This document shows positions 15,320-23,776 of a stretch of 31,267 nt of DNA, one piece after another. Made by a program: the position numbers and the translations under genes. The notes under the pieces were generated by a model that made no database searches, was not told where the DNA came from, and was given only the letters and a program-made list of their open reading frames with translations. Source of the stretch: an uncultured Anaerolineales bacterium (GTDB taxonomy: Bacteria > Chloroflexota > Anaerolineae > Anaerolineales > UBA6663); contig CALFZO010000037.1 in the NCBI GenBank assembly GCA_937952305.1, positions 1 through 31,267 on the forward strand. Direction: 5' to 3'. Position 1 is the first letter of the stretch, and each line of letters begins with the position of its first letter.

Positions 15320-15754
15320 ATGAAGACTGTCCAGGATCTGTTGCGCGTGAAGGGGGCTGCTGTCCACACGATCCAGCCGGAAGCGTCGGTGTACGCGGCC
15401 CTGGAGCGCCTGGCCGAACACGACATTGGCGCGCTGATCGTCTTGGACGGCGACCGCCTGGCCGGCATCGTGTCGGAACGGGACTACGCTCGCAAGGTGG
15501 CGCTGCGCGGCCGAACCTCTCATGAACTGCAAGTGCGTGACATCATGACCGCGGCCGTCATCGTCGTCCGCCCGAACCAGACTGTGGACGAGTGTATGGC
15601 GTTGATGACGGAACGTCGCGTCCGGCACCTGCCGGTCGTAGACGCCGGCCGCCTGGTCGGCTTGATCTCGATCGGCGACGTGGTTAAGGCCATCATCTCC
15701 GAGCAGGCCTTCGTCATCAACCAGCTCGAGAAGTACATCACCGGCGCCCGCTGA
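15320..15754 (+). CDS. Two-CBS-domain protein
   Basis: This 144-aa protein consists only of a pair of CBS domains (a Bateman module). The first spans about 8-60, with IQPEASVYAALERLAEHDIGALIVLD and GIVSERDYARKV. The second spans about 73-135, with IMTAAVIVVRPNQTVDECMALM, RRVRHLPVVD and GLISIGDVV (long segments abbreviated by key blocks). Such stand-alone proteins bind AMP, ATP or related adenosyl ligands and may act as energy sensors. ATG 15320 is used because CGAGGAG lies 7 nt upstream; the frame is open further 5' but that part is the leader RNA. Its expression may depend on read-through of the terminator at 15242-15283. Confidence 0.93.
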   Translation: MKTVQDLLRVKGAAVHTIQPEASVYAALERLAEHDIGALIVLDGDRLAGIVSERDYARKVALRGRTSHELQVRDIMTAAVIVVRPNQTVDECMALMTERRVRHLPVVDAGRLVGLISIGDVVKAIISEQAFVINQLEKYITGAR

Positions 15755-15778
15755 GCCCGGCCGGGCCGCGGTCAGCGG
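15748..15778. terminator. Palindrome containing the stop codons of two convergent genes
   Basis: CCGCTGA (15748-15754) pairs with TCAGCGG (15772-15778), and CCCGGCCGGG (15756-15765) is self-complementary inside it. The TGA of the CBS gene and the TGA of comEC on the other strand are the two halves of the palindrome. There is no T-run, so termination strength is uncertain; it may serve as a bidirectional transcript end or 3' stabiliser. Confidence 0.4.
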
Positions 15779-18174
15779 TCACACTCCACCCAGACCTGCG
15801 TCCCATCGCTGAGCACGGTCACCGCGCCGCGCTGATCCGTGCGCAGCAGCGTGCGTCCGGCCAGCGCGCTCAGCCGCTCCGGGGTTAACGCGCCTGCCTG
15901 CCCGGCGTCCAGTGTCGCCACGACGAGGCGCGGCGCCACCGCCTGCAGCCAGGCTTCTGGCAATTCCCGCCGGGCCGCCCGCTCCGTGAGCAACAGGGCG
16001 GTCGCGCCCTCCAGCCGCGTCCGGGCCGCCAGGGCGTCGGCTTCGTCCGCCGTCAGCCCGATGGGCAGGACGAAAGCGAATCGGCCGTGTTCCAGACGCA
16101 GCCCGCTTCCCTCGCGGCCGTCGGCCAGCACCCGCAGCGTCACCCCGTCGCCCAGGTCAAAGACCGGCAGATCGGCCGCGCTGTGGACGGGGACCTGGCG
16201 CGCGTTCAGGGTCTCCAGCACGCTAGACAGCACGGCCCCGCGCCCGCCCGCTGCCGTCACCACCGCCGCATCGATCTGGTAGCGCAGAAGCACGTCCGGC
16301 AGACCGCCGAGGTTCTCGTCGCGCAGGCCGGCGATCACCAGCAAATCCAGGCGCGCATCGAACAGGGGCAGGTGCCGCGCCAGCCCGCGCACCAGCGCGC
16401 CGCCGCTCGGCCCGCCATCCACCAGCACCTGGACGCCGGACGGTGTTTGGATCAACACACCATCGCCCGTGCCGACATCCAGCACGGTCACGCGCAGGCG
16501 GCCGGGCGCCTCCGGCAGGCTGAAGGCCGTGCTCCAGGCCAGCAGGGCCACCAAGCCCAGACCGGCGGCCCCGCCGGTGGGCAGGCCCTCCCCCGCCAGG
16601 TGCGCCCACCAGCGCGGACGCTGCTCGGCCGGCCGGCTCAGCACCCAGGTCAGCGTGAACAACCCCGCGTAGAACAGCACCACCAGCGCCGGCGCCACAT
16701 CGCTCAGCCCCACCGAACCGCCCGGCACCCGCGCGAACAAGTCCACAAAAGACAGCGTGTAGGCCGTCAGGGGCCAGGTGAGCCAGGCCGCCAGCTGCCC
16801 CAGCGGCAGCCAGATCAGCCCCAGAATCAGGGCCAGGCCGCCCAGCATCATCACGGCCGGCTGGACGGGCAGGATGACCAGGTTCGCCAGCAGCGAGATC
16901 AACGACACCTGGCGGAAGTAGTAGGCCAGGATCGGCAGCGTCGTCACCTGGGCCGCCAGCGTGATCAGGAATAGCTCGCCGGCCAGCGCGGCCAGGCGCG
17001 CCGCCCGTTGGGGCGTGGTCCAGGGCGTGATCCAGCGCTGGAAGGCGGCCTGAAAGCGGTCGCCATAGACGATCAGCCCGAAGGTGGCGCTGGCGCTCAG
17101 TTGGAACCCCACATCCCAGAGCGTCAGCGGGTTCAGGAGCGTCATCGCCAACGCCGCCGCGGCCAGGGCATTCAGGCCGCCGGCCCCGCGGCCCAGGCGC
17201 TGCGCGATGACGCCCAGCCCGCCCATCAAGGCGGCCCGCACCACCGAGGCGCCCGCGCCGACCAAGAGCGTGTAGGCGGCGATGACGACGACGGTGACCA
17301 GCGCGCCACGGTTCGCGCCCAGCAGGCGGCTGAACAGCGCCATGAACAAGCTCACCAACAACGCCACGTTGAAACCAGAAATGGCGACGATGTGCGAAGT
17401 GCCCGTGGCGCTGAAGGCGGACTTGATCTCGGCCGGGATGCCGTGCTCGACGCCCAGCAGAATCCCGCTGAGCAGGGCCGCGTGCGGTTCGGGAAAGAGG
17501 CGGGCCAGCACGGCCAGCGCGTGCGCCTTGAAGTCGAACAGGTGTTGAAACGCCGCCTGCCCCTGGCCGGCGGCCACAAAGTCCACCGCGCCCAGACGCA
17601 CTTGGGCGTAGATGCCCAGCCGGGCCAGATAGTCGCGATACGAGAAATCGGGGTCCTCGGCCGGCGTCTCCAAGGGGCCGGTCACGCGCACGCGGTCGCC
17701 GTAACGCCACTCGGCCTCACCGGTCGCGGCCAGCCGCGCCTCCGAGAAACGCGGCGCCGAGACCAGGACCACGCCGGTCATGGCTCGGGGCGCGGCCTCG
17801 CCCGGCCTGTGCAGCGCCTCGACTCGCACGCGCAGGGCCGTGCGCTGGTCGCGCGCCTCGGGCTCGCCCCAGACGACGCCGTCCAGAGTGACCGAGCCCT
17901 GGTCGTTGTAGGCGGCGACGAAACCGGGGTCCTGCAGCGGCGGCTGGGCCGTGCTCTGGCGCCAGCCGCCCAGGGCCAGCGCGCAGGCCGCCAGGCCAGC
18001 CGGGCCGAGCCACGGCGGCAGCCGCCAGCCGCGGCCGACGGCAAGACGCGCGGCCAGCGCTAACAGCAGGCCGGGCGCGCAGCCGGCCAGCCAGAGCCAG
18101 CCGGGCAGCGTCCAATAGGTGGCGGCGGCAATGCCCGCCAGCCACCCCAGGGTGAACAGGCTGAGAATCGTCAT
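15772..18174 (-). CDS. comEC: ComEC/Rec2-type DNA uptake channel protein
   Basis: The 800-aa product has the whole ComEC layout: N-terminal membrane helices with a DUF4131/OB-like region (about 1-190) and the Competence domain with many helices (about 210-490; SGILLGVEHGIPAEI, GTSHIVAISGFNVALL). A C-terminal metallo-beta-lactamase-like domain (about 535-795) starts with VTVLDVGTGDGVLIQTPSG and LVDGGPSGG. The family moves single-stranded transforming DNA across the inner membrane. Oddly, the metal-binding HxDxDH motif is replaced (AGLRDENLGGL, about 610-620), and later ligands are also absent, so this domain is probably not a nuclease. It follows the patatin gene by 28 nt and is likely in the same transcript. 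No other competence genes are in view. Confidence 0.93.
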   Translation of the reverse strand: MTILSLFTLGWLAGIAAATYWTLPGWLWLAGCAPGLLLALAARLAVGRGWRLPPWLGPAGLAACALALGGWRQSTAQPPLQDPGFVAAYNDQGSVTLDGVVWGEPEARDQRTALRVRVEALHRPGEAAPRAMTGVVLVSAPRFSEARLAATGEAEWRYGDRVRVTGPLETPAEDPDFSYRDYLARLGIYAQVRLGAVDFVAAGQGQAAFQHLFDFKAHALAVLARLFPEPHAALLSGILLGVEHGIPAEIKSAFSATGTSHIVAISGFNVALLVSLFMALFSRLLGANRGALVTVVVIAAYTLLVGAGASVVRAALMGGLGVIAQRLGRGAGGLNALAAAALAMTLLNPLTLWDVGFQLSASATFGLIVYGDRFQAAFQRWITPWTTPQRAARLAALAGELFLITLAAQVTTLPILAYYFRQVSLISLLANLVILPVQPAVMMLGGLALILGLIWLPLGQLAAWLTWPLTAYTLSFVDLFARVPGGSVGLSDVAPALVVLFYAGLFTLTWVLSRPAEQRPRWWAHLAGEGLPTGGAAGLGLVALLAWSTAFSLPEAPGRLRVTVLDVGTGDGVLIQTPSGVQVLVDGGPSGGALVRGLARHLPLFDARLDLLVIAGLRDENLGGLPDVLLRYQIDAAVVTAAGGRGAVLSSVLETLNARQVPVHSAADLPVFDLGDGVTLRVLADGREGSGLRLEHGRFAFVLPIGLTADEADALAARTRLEGATALLLTERAARRELPEAWLQAVAPRLVVATLDAGQAGALTPERLSALAGRTLLRTDQRGAVTVLSDGTQVWVECDR

Positions 18175-18202
18175 GGGTCCCCCTTACCTTTCTGAGTTCG
18201 GC

Positions 18203-19162
18203 TCAGTCGTCGAAATAGACCTTGAGCCACTCCACCGCCGCGCTGATGTCGGCGTCCACGGCGTATTCGAGCAGGCGCTGCGTTTTCTGGAAACTGTCCA
18301 GGCCGACTGGTTCACGCAGCGTGGGGTTGAGCCGGCAATACTGCTTTTCCAGGAGTTGCCGGCACTGGTAATGGGCGACATCGGCCGTGCCGTCGATCAT
18401 GATGCTCACCAGATGCGTGGCCCATTGCGCCAGGCCCAAGTTGGCGCCCTGAGCCCGGCTGACGTATTGCTGATTGCGCCCGGTGCCCACGGACAGCAGG
18501 GTGATGTCCTTCAGCAGCACGGCGTTCGGCTCGTCGCCGGCGCCGGGCAGACGGCCGGAATCCAGGGCCTGCGCCAGCGCGCACAGGCTCGGGTTGTTGG
18601 CGACCACACCGCCATCGACGAAACCGTCGTGGATGGGGAAGTAGGTGGGCGCCGCGCTGGTGCGCAGGGCCACATCCACCACGCTCTCAGCGCGGTCCGA
18701 GCCCGGTTCGTCGAAGTTGTGGAAGAATTTGGCCTTCCAGGTGCGGAACTGCGTCGGGTCGGCGGTCTCGTCCTCGCAGTTATCCAGGTCGAAGCTGGAT
18801 ATGAGCACGCGCTTCTTGAGGTCGCCCAGGGTCAGTCCGCTGAAATAGCGATTGAGCACGCGCTGCAAGTTGTCGTTGGGGTAGCGCGCGCCGAAGACGC
18901 CGCCGCCGTCCACCCAGTCTGGCACCGGGTTGGCGAAGATCTCGCGCCCGAATTCCACATACAGGTCCTTGAGCTGCTCAGGCGGGTAGCCGGCGGCCAA
19001 GCCCAGCGCCAGGATACCGCCGGTGGACGTGCCGGCGATCAAGTCTACCTGCTCCAGCAGGCGCGGGCGCAGGTCCGTCAGGCGCTTGAGCAGCATCGCG
19101 GACAGGGCCCCGCGAATCCCCCCGCCGTCCAGGGATAGAATCCGAAAGTACGTCTTTGCCAT
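18203..19162 (-). CDS. Patatin-like phospholipase
   Basis: This 319-aa lipid acyl hydrolase has the complete patatin active site. The oxyanion-hole motif DGGGIRG is at 12-18, the nucleophile Ser46 in GTSTGG is at 44-49, and the dyad Asp183 in VDGGVVANNP follows. It is a full-length single-domain patatin without a signal peptide, so it is probably cytoplasmic or loosely membrane associated. The start at 19162 is chosen because GGAGG lies 7 nt before it and the family begins a few residues before DGGGIRG; an upstream ATG at 19222 runs through a hairpin. The phospholipase precedes comEC, but no functional link is evident. Confidence 0.94.
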   Translation of the reverse strand: MAKTYFRILSLDGGGIRGALSAMLLKRLTDLRPRLLEQVDLIAGTSTGGILALGLAAGYPPEQLKDLYVEFGREIFANPVPDWVDGGGVFGARYPNDNLQRVLNRYFSGLTLGDLKKRVLISSFDLDNCEDETADPTQFRTWKAKFFHNFDEPGSDRAESVVDVALRTSAAPTYFPIHDGFVDGGVVANNPSLCALAQALDSGRLPGAGDEPNAVLLKDITLLSVGTGRNQQYVSRAQGANLGLAQWATHLVSIMIDGTADVAHYQCRQLLEKQYCRLNPTLREPVGLDSFQKTQRLLEYAVDADISAAVEWLKVYFDD

Positions 19163-19187
19163 GGCTCGCCTCCTGATCTGTATGAAG

Positions 19188-19214
19188 GGCTCACCCCACG
19201 AACCGGGGTGAGCC
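19188..19214 (-). other. Hairpin in the 5' leader of the patatin gene
   Basis: GGCTCACCCC (19188-19197) pairs perfectly with GGGGTGAGCC (19205-19214) around a 7-nt loop, ACGAACC. It lies 26 nt upstream of the patatin ATG in the predicted leader, without a T-run. It may be an attenuator, an mRNA stabiliser or an operator; the sequence does not decide. Confidence 0.45.
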
Positions 19215-19373
19215 GGCGGCACGGACGGCCGCGCCCGGCCGTTCTGGCGTCTTGACTCGCGCAGTCCATCCCCGGGGCGGCCAGATCGGCGGCAGGGTCG
19301 GTTGGCCGGCGGCGGGGAAGAGGGCGCAGGCGAGGACTCCGAAGAGGCGGGCGGCGCGGCGGCGTGTGAGCAT
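19191..19373 (-). CDS. Possible 60-aa signal-peptide-like small protein, weak
   Basis: In the predicted leader of the patatin message there is an open frame from ATG 19373 to TGA 19191. Its first 23 residues look like a signal peptide (MLTRRRAARLFGVLACALF, then PAAG). The rest is Pro/Arg-rich (TLPPIWPPRGW). No ribosome-binding site is evident, and the stop lies inside the hairpin at 19188-19214. High-GC DNA often gives such frames by chance, so this is only a candidate. Confidence 0.2.
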   Translation of the reverse strand: MLTRRRAARLFGVLACALFPAAGQPTLPPIWPPRGWTARVKTPERPGAAVRAAGSPRFVG

Positions 19374-19416
19374 GACAGTCACGGACACTGAATCGAAAGC
19401 GCACCCCCTGGGCTCA

Positions 19417-19444
19417 AGTGTATGCAAAGCGCGGCATCCGACAA
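19417..19444 (-). promoter_or_regulatory. Candidate promoter for the patatin-comEC operon
   Basis: On the reverse strand TTGTCG (19444-19439) is followed after 16 nt by TACACT (19422-19417). The predicted start is near 19410, giving a leader of about 250 nt before the patatin ATG. Confidence 0.45.
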
Positions 19445-19503
19445 TGGGGCTTCAGGCGAGGATGGTTTGTGGCCGGCGGCCGCGTTCTGCGGGCGCGCTT
19501 TGC

Positions 19504-19533
19504 TTGACAGGCATCCGGCCGGTCAGGTACAAT
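19504..19533 (+). promoter_or_regulatory. Promoter of tRNA-Ala(CGC)
   Basis: A perfect TTGACA (19504-19509) and TACAAT (19528-19533) are separated by 18 nt. The start would be about 5 nt before the mature tRNA 5' end. Confidence 0.75.
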
Positions 19534-19545
19534 CCTCGCGTTAGC

Positions 19546-19618
19546 GGGCCTGTAGCGCAGTTGGGAGCGCGCCTCAATCGCACTGAGGAGGTCAAGGGTT
19601 CAACTCCCTTCAGGTCCA
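19546..19618 (+). tRNA. tRNA-Ala, anticodon CGC
   Basis: A 73-nt cloverleaf folds fully. The acceptor GGGCCTG pairs with CAGGTCC and includes the G3-U70 pair that identifies alanine tRNAs. The D stem is GCGC/GCGC, and the anticodon stem CCTCA/TGAGG has loop ATCGCAC with anticodon CGC. The T stem is AAGGG/CCCTT with loop TTCAACT, and A73 is present. CCA is not encoded. It reads GCG codons, which are frequent here. It has its own promoter and terminator. Confidence 0.96.
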
Positions 19619-19622
19619 TTCC

Positions 19623-19654
19623 GAGCCGCGCCCCCCAGCGCGGCTCTCTTTTTG
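19623..19654 (+). terminator. Intrinsic terminator of tRNA-Ala(CGC)
   Basis: GAGCCGCGC (19623-19631) pairs perfectly with GCGCGGCTC (19638-19646), followed by TCTTTTT. It begins 4 nt after the tRNA. Confidence 0.9.
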
Positions 19655-19744
19655 GGTGGCGCCGGGCTAAGTGCAATCAAATAACCCCTGTAGGATCAGG
19701 CACCCTGCCCGCACCAGTGCTGCGCCCCTGGCGCCGGGCACAGG

Positions 19745-19766
19745 TGAGCGGAGCGTAGTCGAAGGG
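19745..19766. repeat. Short dispersed-type intergenic repeat (CTTCGACTACGCTC type)
   Basis: The reverse complement of 19745-19766 begins CCCTTCGACTACGCTC and continues CGCTCA. Sequences of this kind recur between genes in many bacterial genomes, including Chloroflexota, as I remember them. Only one copy is in this window, so repeat status is inferred. Confidence 0.35.
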
Positions 19767-19900
19767 TGTCTAATCATGCAAGACTTTCTTGAGCTGACTT
19801 AGGGCGCCGACCAGGCGCTTCAGCCTCGGCGTTGACGCAGTCCGCGGCCCTGCCCCTGAGCGCTGCGCTGCCCGCCCCCGAACGGACCGCCAACCGACGT

Positions 19901-19906
19901 TATAAT
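19901..19906 (+). promoter_or_regulatory. Candidate -10 box for the sensor-kinase operon
   Basis: A perfect TATAAT lies in GC-rich sequence 222 nt before the kinase start. The -35 region is not recognisable, so an activator or another sigma factor might be involved. Confidence 0.4.
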
Positions 19907-20128
19907 GGGTTCAGGGTCAGTCTGCGAAGGTAAGCGGGCCACGGCGGGGCCCCCAGCCCCGGTGCCATCTAAATGAGAATGCAGCCTTCCGCTGCGGCGG
20001 CCGGCCCGGCCAGCGGCCTGGATGTCTGCCGCCGGCCCGCCTCCCATTCAATGACGCCCCTGCGCGCCCGTTGGCCGTCGCAACGCCGACGATGACGGCG
20101 CGACCCGAATCGCTGATGGGAGACGGCC

Positions 20129-23100
20129 ATGCTCGCGCGCCTCAGGTCCTGGTTGTTGACCCCGCGCTTTGACACCGAGGAGCAGACCCGGGCGGCGCGC
20201 CTGCTGCACGCCGCGCTTCTGCTCACGCTCGGCGTCGCGCTGGCGGCCGGATTGTATGGCCTGCGCGTCGGGGCGCCCTGGACGCCGGCGGCGCTCAGCG
20301 CACTGGCTCTGGCGGCGGTGCTGCTGGCTCCCCTGAGCCATGGCCGGCTGCGGCGGGCCGGCTGGCCGCTGGTGGGACTGTGGCTGCTGATGCTCAGCCT
20401 GGCCGGCCTGCTCGCGCCGAGCCTGCGCCCGGTCTGGGCCTCCGGCTATCTTCTGACCGTGGTGCTGGCCGGGCTGGCCCTGGGCGCTTCGGCCGCCCAG
20501 CTCACCGGCGGGCTGGCCGCGCTCGCCGCGCTCGCCGCGCTGGGCGCAGCGGATTGGCCGGCCGTGGCCGCGGTACTGGCGGCGGCCACCTTCCTCACGG
20601 TCAGCGCCGCGCGTGGGTACACCGCGGCCCTGCGCCAGGCGCTGGAGCGCCGCGCCCAACGCGAGGCCGCCAACGCCGAGTTGGAGGCGCGCATCGCGGC
20701 GCGCACGGCCGAGCTGGAGGCGCTTAACCAGCAATTGCAGCAGGAGCTGGCCGAACGCAGCCGGACCGAGGCCCAACTGCGCCGCTCGCAAGACCTGCTG
20801 GACGGATTCCTCAATGCCCTGGATGACCCCGTCTTCGTCAAGGACGCGCAGCACCGCTGGGTAATCGTCAACGACAGTTTCTGCGCCCAGATTGGCCGGC
20901 CGCGCGCCGAGTTGATCGGCCGCAGCGACTATGACCTGTTCCCGGCCGAGCAAGCCGACGTCTTCTGGCAGTACGACCGGCAAGTCCTGGATACCGGCAC
21001 GACCAACGTCAACGAAGAGCAGATCACGTGGGCCGCCGGGACGCGCACGATCTCCACCAAGAAGTCGTTATTCCGCGACCCGATCACGGGCGACCCGTTC
21101 ATCGTCGCCTCCATCCGCGATCTCACCGAACGCCAGCTCGCCGAGGAGCGGCTGTTTCAATCCCAGCAGATGCTGCAAAGGGTTCTAGACAACGTGCCGC
21201 AGCGCGTGTTCTGGAAGGACCGCGCCAGCCGCTTCCTGGGCTGCAACCGGTCGTTCGCGCGCGACGCCGGGCTGGCCAGTCCGGAACAGGTCATCGGCCG
21301 CACGGATCTGGAGCTGCCCTGGCACGACCTGGCCGCCGGGTACCGCGCCGACGACCAACAGGTGATGGACACCGACACGCCCAAGCTCAACTACGAGGAG
21401 CCGCAGCACACGGCCGACGGCACCCAGTTCTGGCTGCGCACCAATAAGGTCCCGCTGCATGACCGCGACGGCCGCGTGATCGGCGTCCTGGGCACCTACG
21501 AGGACATCACCGAGCGCCGCCAGGCGGAGGCCGCCCTGCGCCGCAGCGAGCGCAACTACCGCGAGATCTTCAACGCCACCAGCGACGCCATCCTCATCCA
21601 CGACGCAGAGACCGGGCGCATCCTGGACGTCAACGCGGCCATGCTGGCACTATATGGCTACCGCTATGCCGAGGCGCTGGCGTTGACCGTCGGCGAACTG
21701 AGCGAGGGCGTTCCCCCCTACTCCGAAGCCGACGCCCAGATCTGGCGGCAGAAAGCCATTCAAGCCGGCCCGCAGTTGTTCGAGTGGCGCGCGCGCCGCC
21801 GCGACGGCCAGCTCTTCTGGGTGGAAGTGGCCTTGCGGAGTTCGGAGATCAGCGGGCACGGCCGGGTGCTCAGCGTCGTCCGCGATATCAGCGCGCGCAA
21901 GCAAACGGAGGAGGCCCTGCGCGCCAGCCAGGAGCGCCTGAGCACGGTCGTCGCCAACGCGCCGGTGGTGCTCTTCGCCGTGGACACGGCCGGCACGTTC
22001 ACGCTGTCTGAGGGCCGCGGCCTGGCGGCGCTCGGGTTACAACCGGGCGAAGTCATCGGCCGGTCGGCCTTTGAACTGTACGCGGACGTCCCCGCCATCG
22101 GCCAGGCCTTGCGCGGCGCGCTGGCCGGCGCCACCCTGCACGAGCGCGTCACCGTGGGGGCGCTGACCTTCGACACCGCTTTCACGCCGCTGCGCGAAGA
22201 CGCCGGGGCCGTGGTCGGCGTCATCGGCCTGGCCGTGGACGTCACCGAGCGCCAGCGGGCCGAGGACGCGCTGCGGCAGACCCAGGCCAAGTTCGCGGCC
22301 TTCTTCCAGCTGTCGCCGGACGCGCTCTCCATTTCACGCCTCGACGACGGCTGGCTGCTGGACGTCAACGACGGCTTCACGGCCTCCACCGGCTACAGCG
22401 CGGCGGAGGCCTGCGGGCGGACGCGCGCCGAGCTCGAGCTGTACGCCGACCCCGCCGACTGGCAGCGGCTGTGGGCTCAGCTGACGGCGGCCGGCGTGGT
22501 GCGCGATTTTGAGGCCGACCTGCGGCGCAAGGATGGCGCCCAGCGCACGTTCTCGATCTCGGCCCGGGTGGTGGAGCTCGACGGATTGGCGCACTTCTTC
22601 ACCATCGGCCGCGACATCACCGAGCGCAAGCGCGCCGACGCCGCCCTGCGCGCCAGCGAGGCGCGCTACCGCACCACCCTGGCCCACATCGACGAGATCA
22701 TCTACATGACCCACCCGTCGGCTGCTCACCCGGACCGGAGCGAGGTGGCCTTCATCAGCGACCGGGTCGAGGCAATCCTGGGCTTCCCGGCCGCCGCCTT
22801 CGCTCAGGATCAGGGCCTGTGGTCTACGCTGGTCCACCCGGACGACATCCCGGCCTGGCAGGCGCAGACCGCGGCCCTGTACCTGGACAAGCAGCCGGTG
22901 ACGCGCGAGTACCGCCTGCGCCGCGCCGACACGACCTACCGCCAGATCGAGGACCGCGTGGTGCCGCAGCTCGACGAACACGAACGCGTCGTGGCCACCT
23001 TCGGCGTGGCCCGCGACATCACCGAGCGCAAGCAGGCCGAGGCCGAACGCGAGCGCCTGATCGCCGAATTGGGCGCCCGCAACACCGAACTGGAACGCTT

Positions 23101-23776
23101 CACTTACACCGTCTCGCATGACCTCAAGAGCCCGCTCATCACCATCAAGGGCTACCTGGGCTACCTGGAGCAGGACGCCGTAGCCGGCCACTTTGAACGC
23201 TTCCGGGCCGACCTGGCGCGCATCGGCAATGCCGCTGAGAAAATGCAGCAGCTGCTGGAAGAACTGCTGGAGCTTTCGCGCGTCGGCCGGCTGATGAACG
23301 CGCCGGAAGCCCTCCCGCTGACGGCGCTGGTCCAGGAAGCCCTGGCCCTCACGGCGGGCCGCCTGGAGCAGCGCGGGGTCGCCGTGACGCTGGCCCCGGA
23401 TCTGCCGGCGGTGTACGGCGACCGGCCGCGCCTGCGCGAGGTCTTCGCCAACCTGCTGGACAACGCCGCCAAGTTCATGGGGGAGCAGCCCGAGCCGCGG
23501 ATCGAGATCGGCGTGCGGAGCGACGGCGCGGCGCGCGTCATCTGCGTGCGTGACAACGGCCTGGGCATCGACCCGCGCTATCACGAGAAGATCTTCGGAC
23601 TGTTTGAGAAACTAGACGCGCACGGCGCGGGCACCGGCATCGGGCTGGCGCTGGTCCGGCGCATCGTGGAGGTGCACGGCGGCCGCATCTGGGCGGAGTC
23701 GGCCGGCCTCGGCCAGGGCACCACCTTCTGCCTGACGCTGCCGGAACCGCCGGCGGAAAACGCCCATGCCGAGTGA
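20129..23776 (+). CDS. Membrane sensor histidine kinase with six PAS domains
   Basis: This 1215-aa kinase begins at ATG 20129 behind GGGAG. Residues 25-165 contain about five or six transmembrane helices with no large external loop. A coiled coil (about 165-215) follows. Six PAS/PAC units occupy about 220-345, 347-475, 478-600, 603-715, 720-840 and 848-970, most closing with a DITERxxAE-like linker. The HisKA domain carries His997 in SHDLKSPL. The ATPase domain has the N box (NLLDNAAKF), G1 (DNGLGI), an F box (KIFGLFEKL) and G2 (GTGIGLALV). It resembles kinases paired with Rcp1-type regulators, and such a regulator overlaps its 3' end by 11 nt. The ligands of the PAS domains are unknown. Confidence 0.95.
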   Translation: MLARLRSWLLTPRFDTEEQTRAARLLHAALLLTLGVALAAGLYGLRVGAPWTPAALSALALAAVLLAPLSHGRLRRAGWPLVGLWLLMLSLAGLLAPSLRPVWASGYLLTVVLAGLALGASAAQLTGGLAALAALAALGAADWPAVAAVLAAATFLTVSAARGYTAALRQALERRAQREAANAELEARIAARTAELEALNQQLQQELAERSRTEAQLRRSQDLLDGFLNALDDPVFVKDAQHRWVIVNDSFCAQIGRPRAELIGRSDYDLFPAEQADVFWQYDRQVLDTGTTNVNEEQITWAAGTRTISTKKSLFRDPITGDPFIVASIRDLTERQLAEERLFQSQQMLQRVLDNVPQRVFWKDRASRFLGCNRSFARDAGLASPEQVIGRTDLELPWHDLAAGYRADDQQVMDTDTPKLNYEEPQHTADGTQFWLRTNKVPLHDRDGRVIGVLGTYEDITERRQAEAALRRSERNYREIFNATSDAILIHDAETGRILDVNAAMLALYGYRYAEALALTVGELSEGVPPYSEADAQIWRQKAIQAGPQLFEWRARRRDGQLFWVEVALRSSEISGHGRVLSVVRDISARKQTEEALRASQERLSTVVANAPVVLFAVDTAGTFTLSEGRGLAALGLQPGEVIGRSAFELYADVPAIGQALRGALAGATLHERVTVGALTFDTAFTPLREDAGAVVGVIGLAVDVTERQRAEDALRQTQAKFAAFFQLSPDALSISRLDDGWLLDVNDGFTASTGYSAAEACGRTRAELELYADPADWQRLWAQLTAAGVVRDFEADLRRKDGAQRTFSISARVVELDGLAHFFTIGRDITERKRADAALRASEARYRTTLAHIDEIIYMTHPSAAHPDRSEVAFISDRVEAILGFPAAAFAQDQGLWSTLVHPDDIPAWQAQTAALYLDKQPVTREYRLRRADTTYRQIEDRVVPQLDEHERVVATFGVARDITERKQAEAERERLIAELGARNTELERFTYTVSHDLKSPLITIKGYLGYLEQDAVAGHFERFRADLARIGNAAEKMQQLLEELLELSRVGRLMNAPEALPLTALVQEALALTAGRLEQRGVAVTLAPDLPAVYGDRPRLREVFANLLDNAAKFMGEQPEPRIEIGVRSDGAARVICVRDNGLGIDPRYHEKIFGLFEKLDAHGAGTGIGLALVRRIVEVHGGRIWAESAGLGQGTTFCLTLPEPPAENAHAE

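Larger units (their letters stand above)
19655..20128. other. 474-nt intergenic region before the histidine kinase
   Basis: No convincing gene is present. It holds the dispersed-type repeat at 19745-19766 and a TATAAT at 19901-19906 without a good -35. A GC-rich leader of about 220 nt then precedes the kinase ATG. A 40-codon frame at 19973-20095 (MRMQPSAAAA start) has no ribosome site and is probably chance. No known riboswitch core was recognised. Confidence 0.5.

Noticed and set aside
19252..19758. 168-aa forward frame across the tRNA-Ala(CGC) region
   Set aside because: It runs through a tRNA with its own promoter and terminator and has no protein-like features.
22334..23584. 416-aa antisense frame within the histidine kinase
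   Set aside because: Same shadow effect; the forward strand has complete PAS, HisKA and ATPase motifs.
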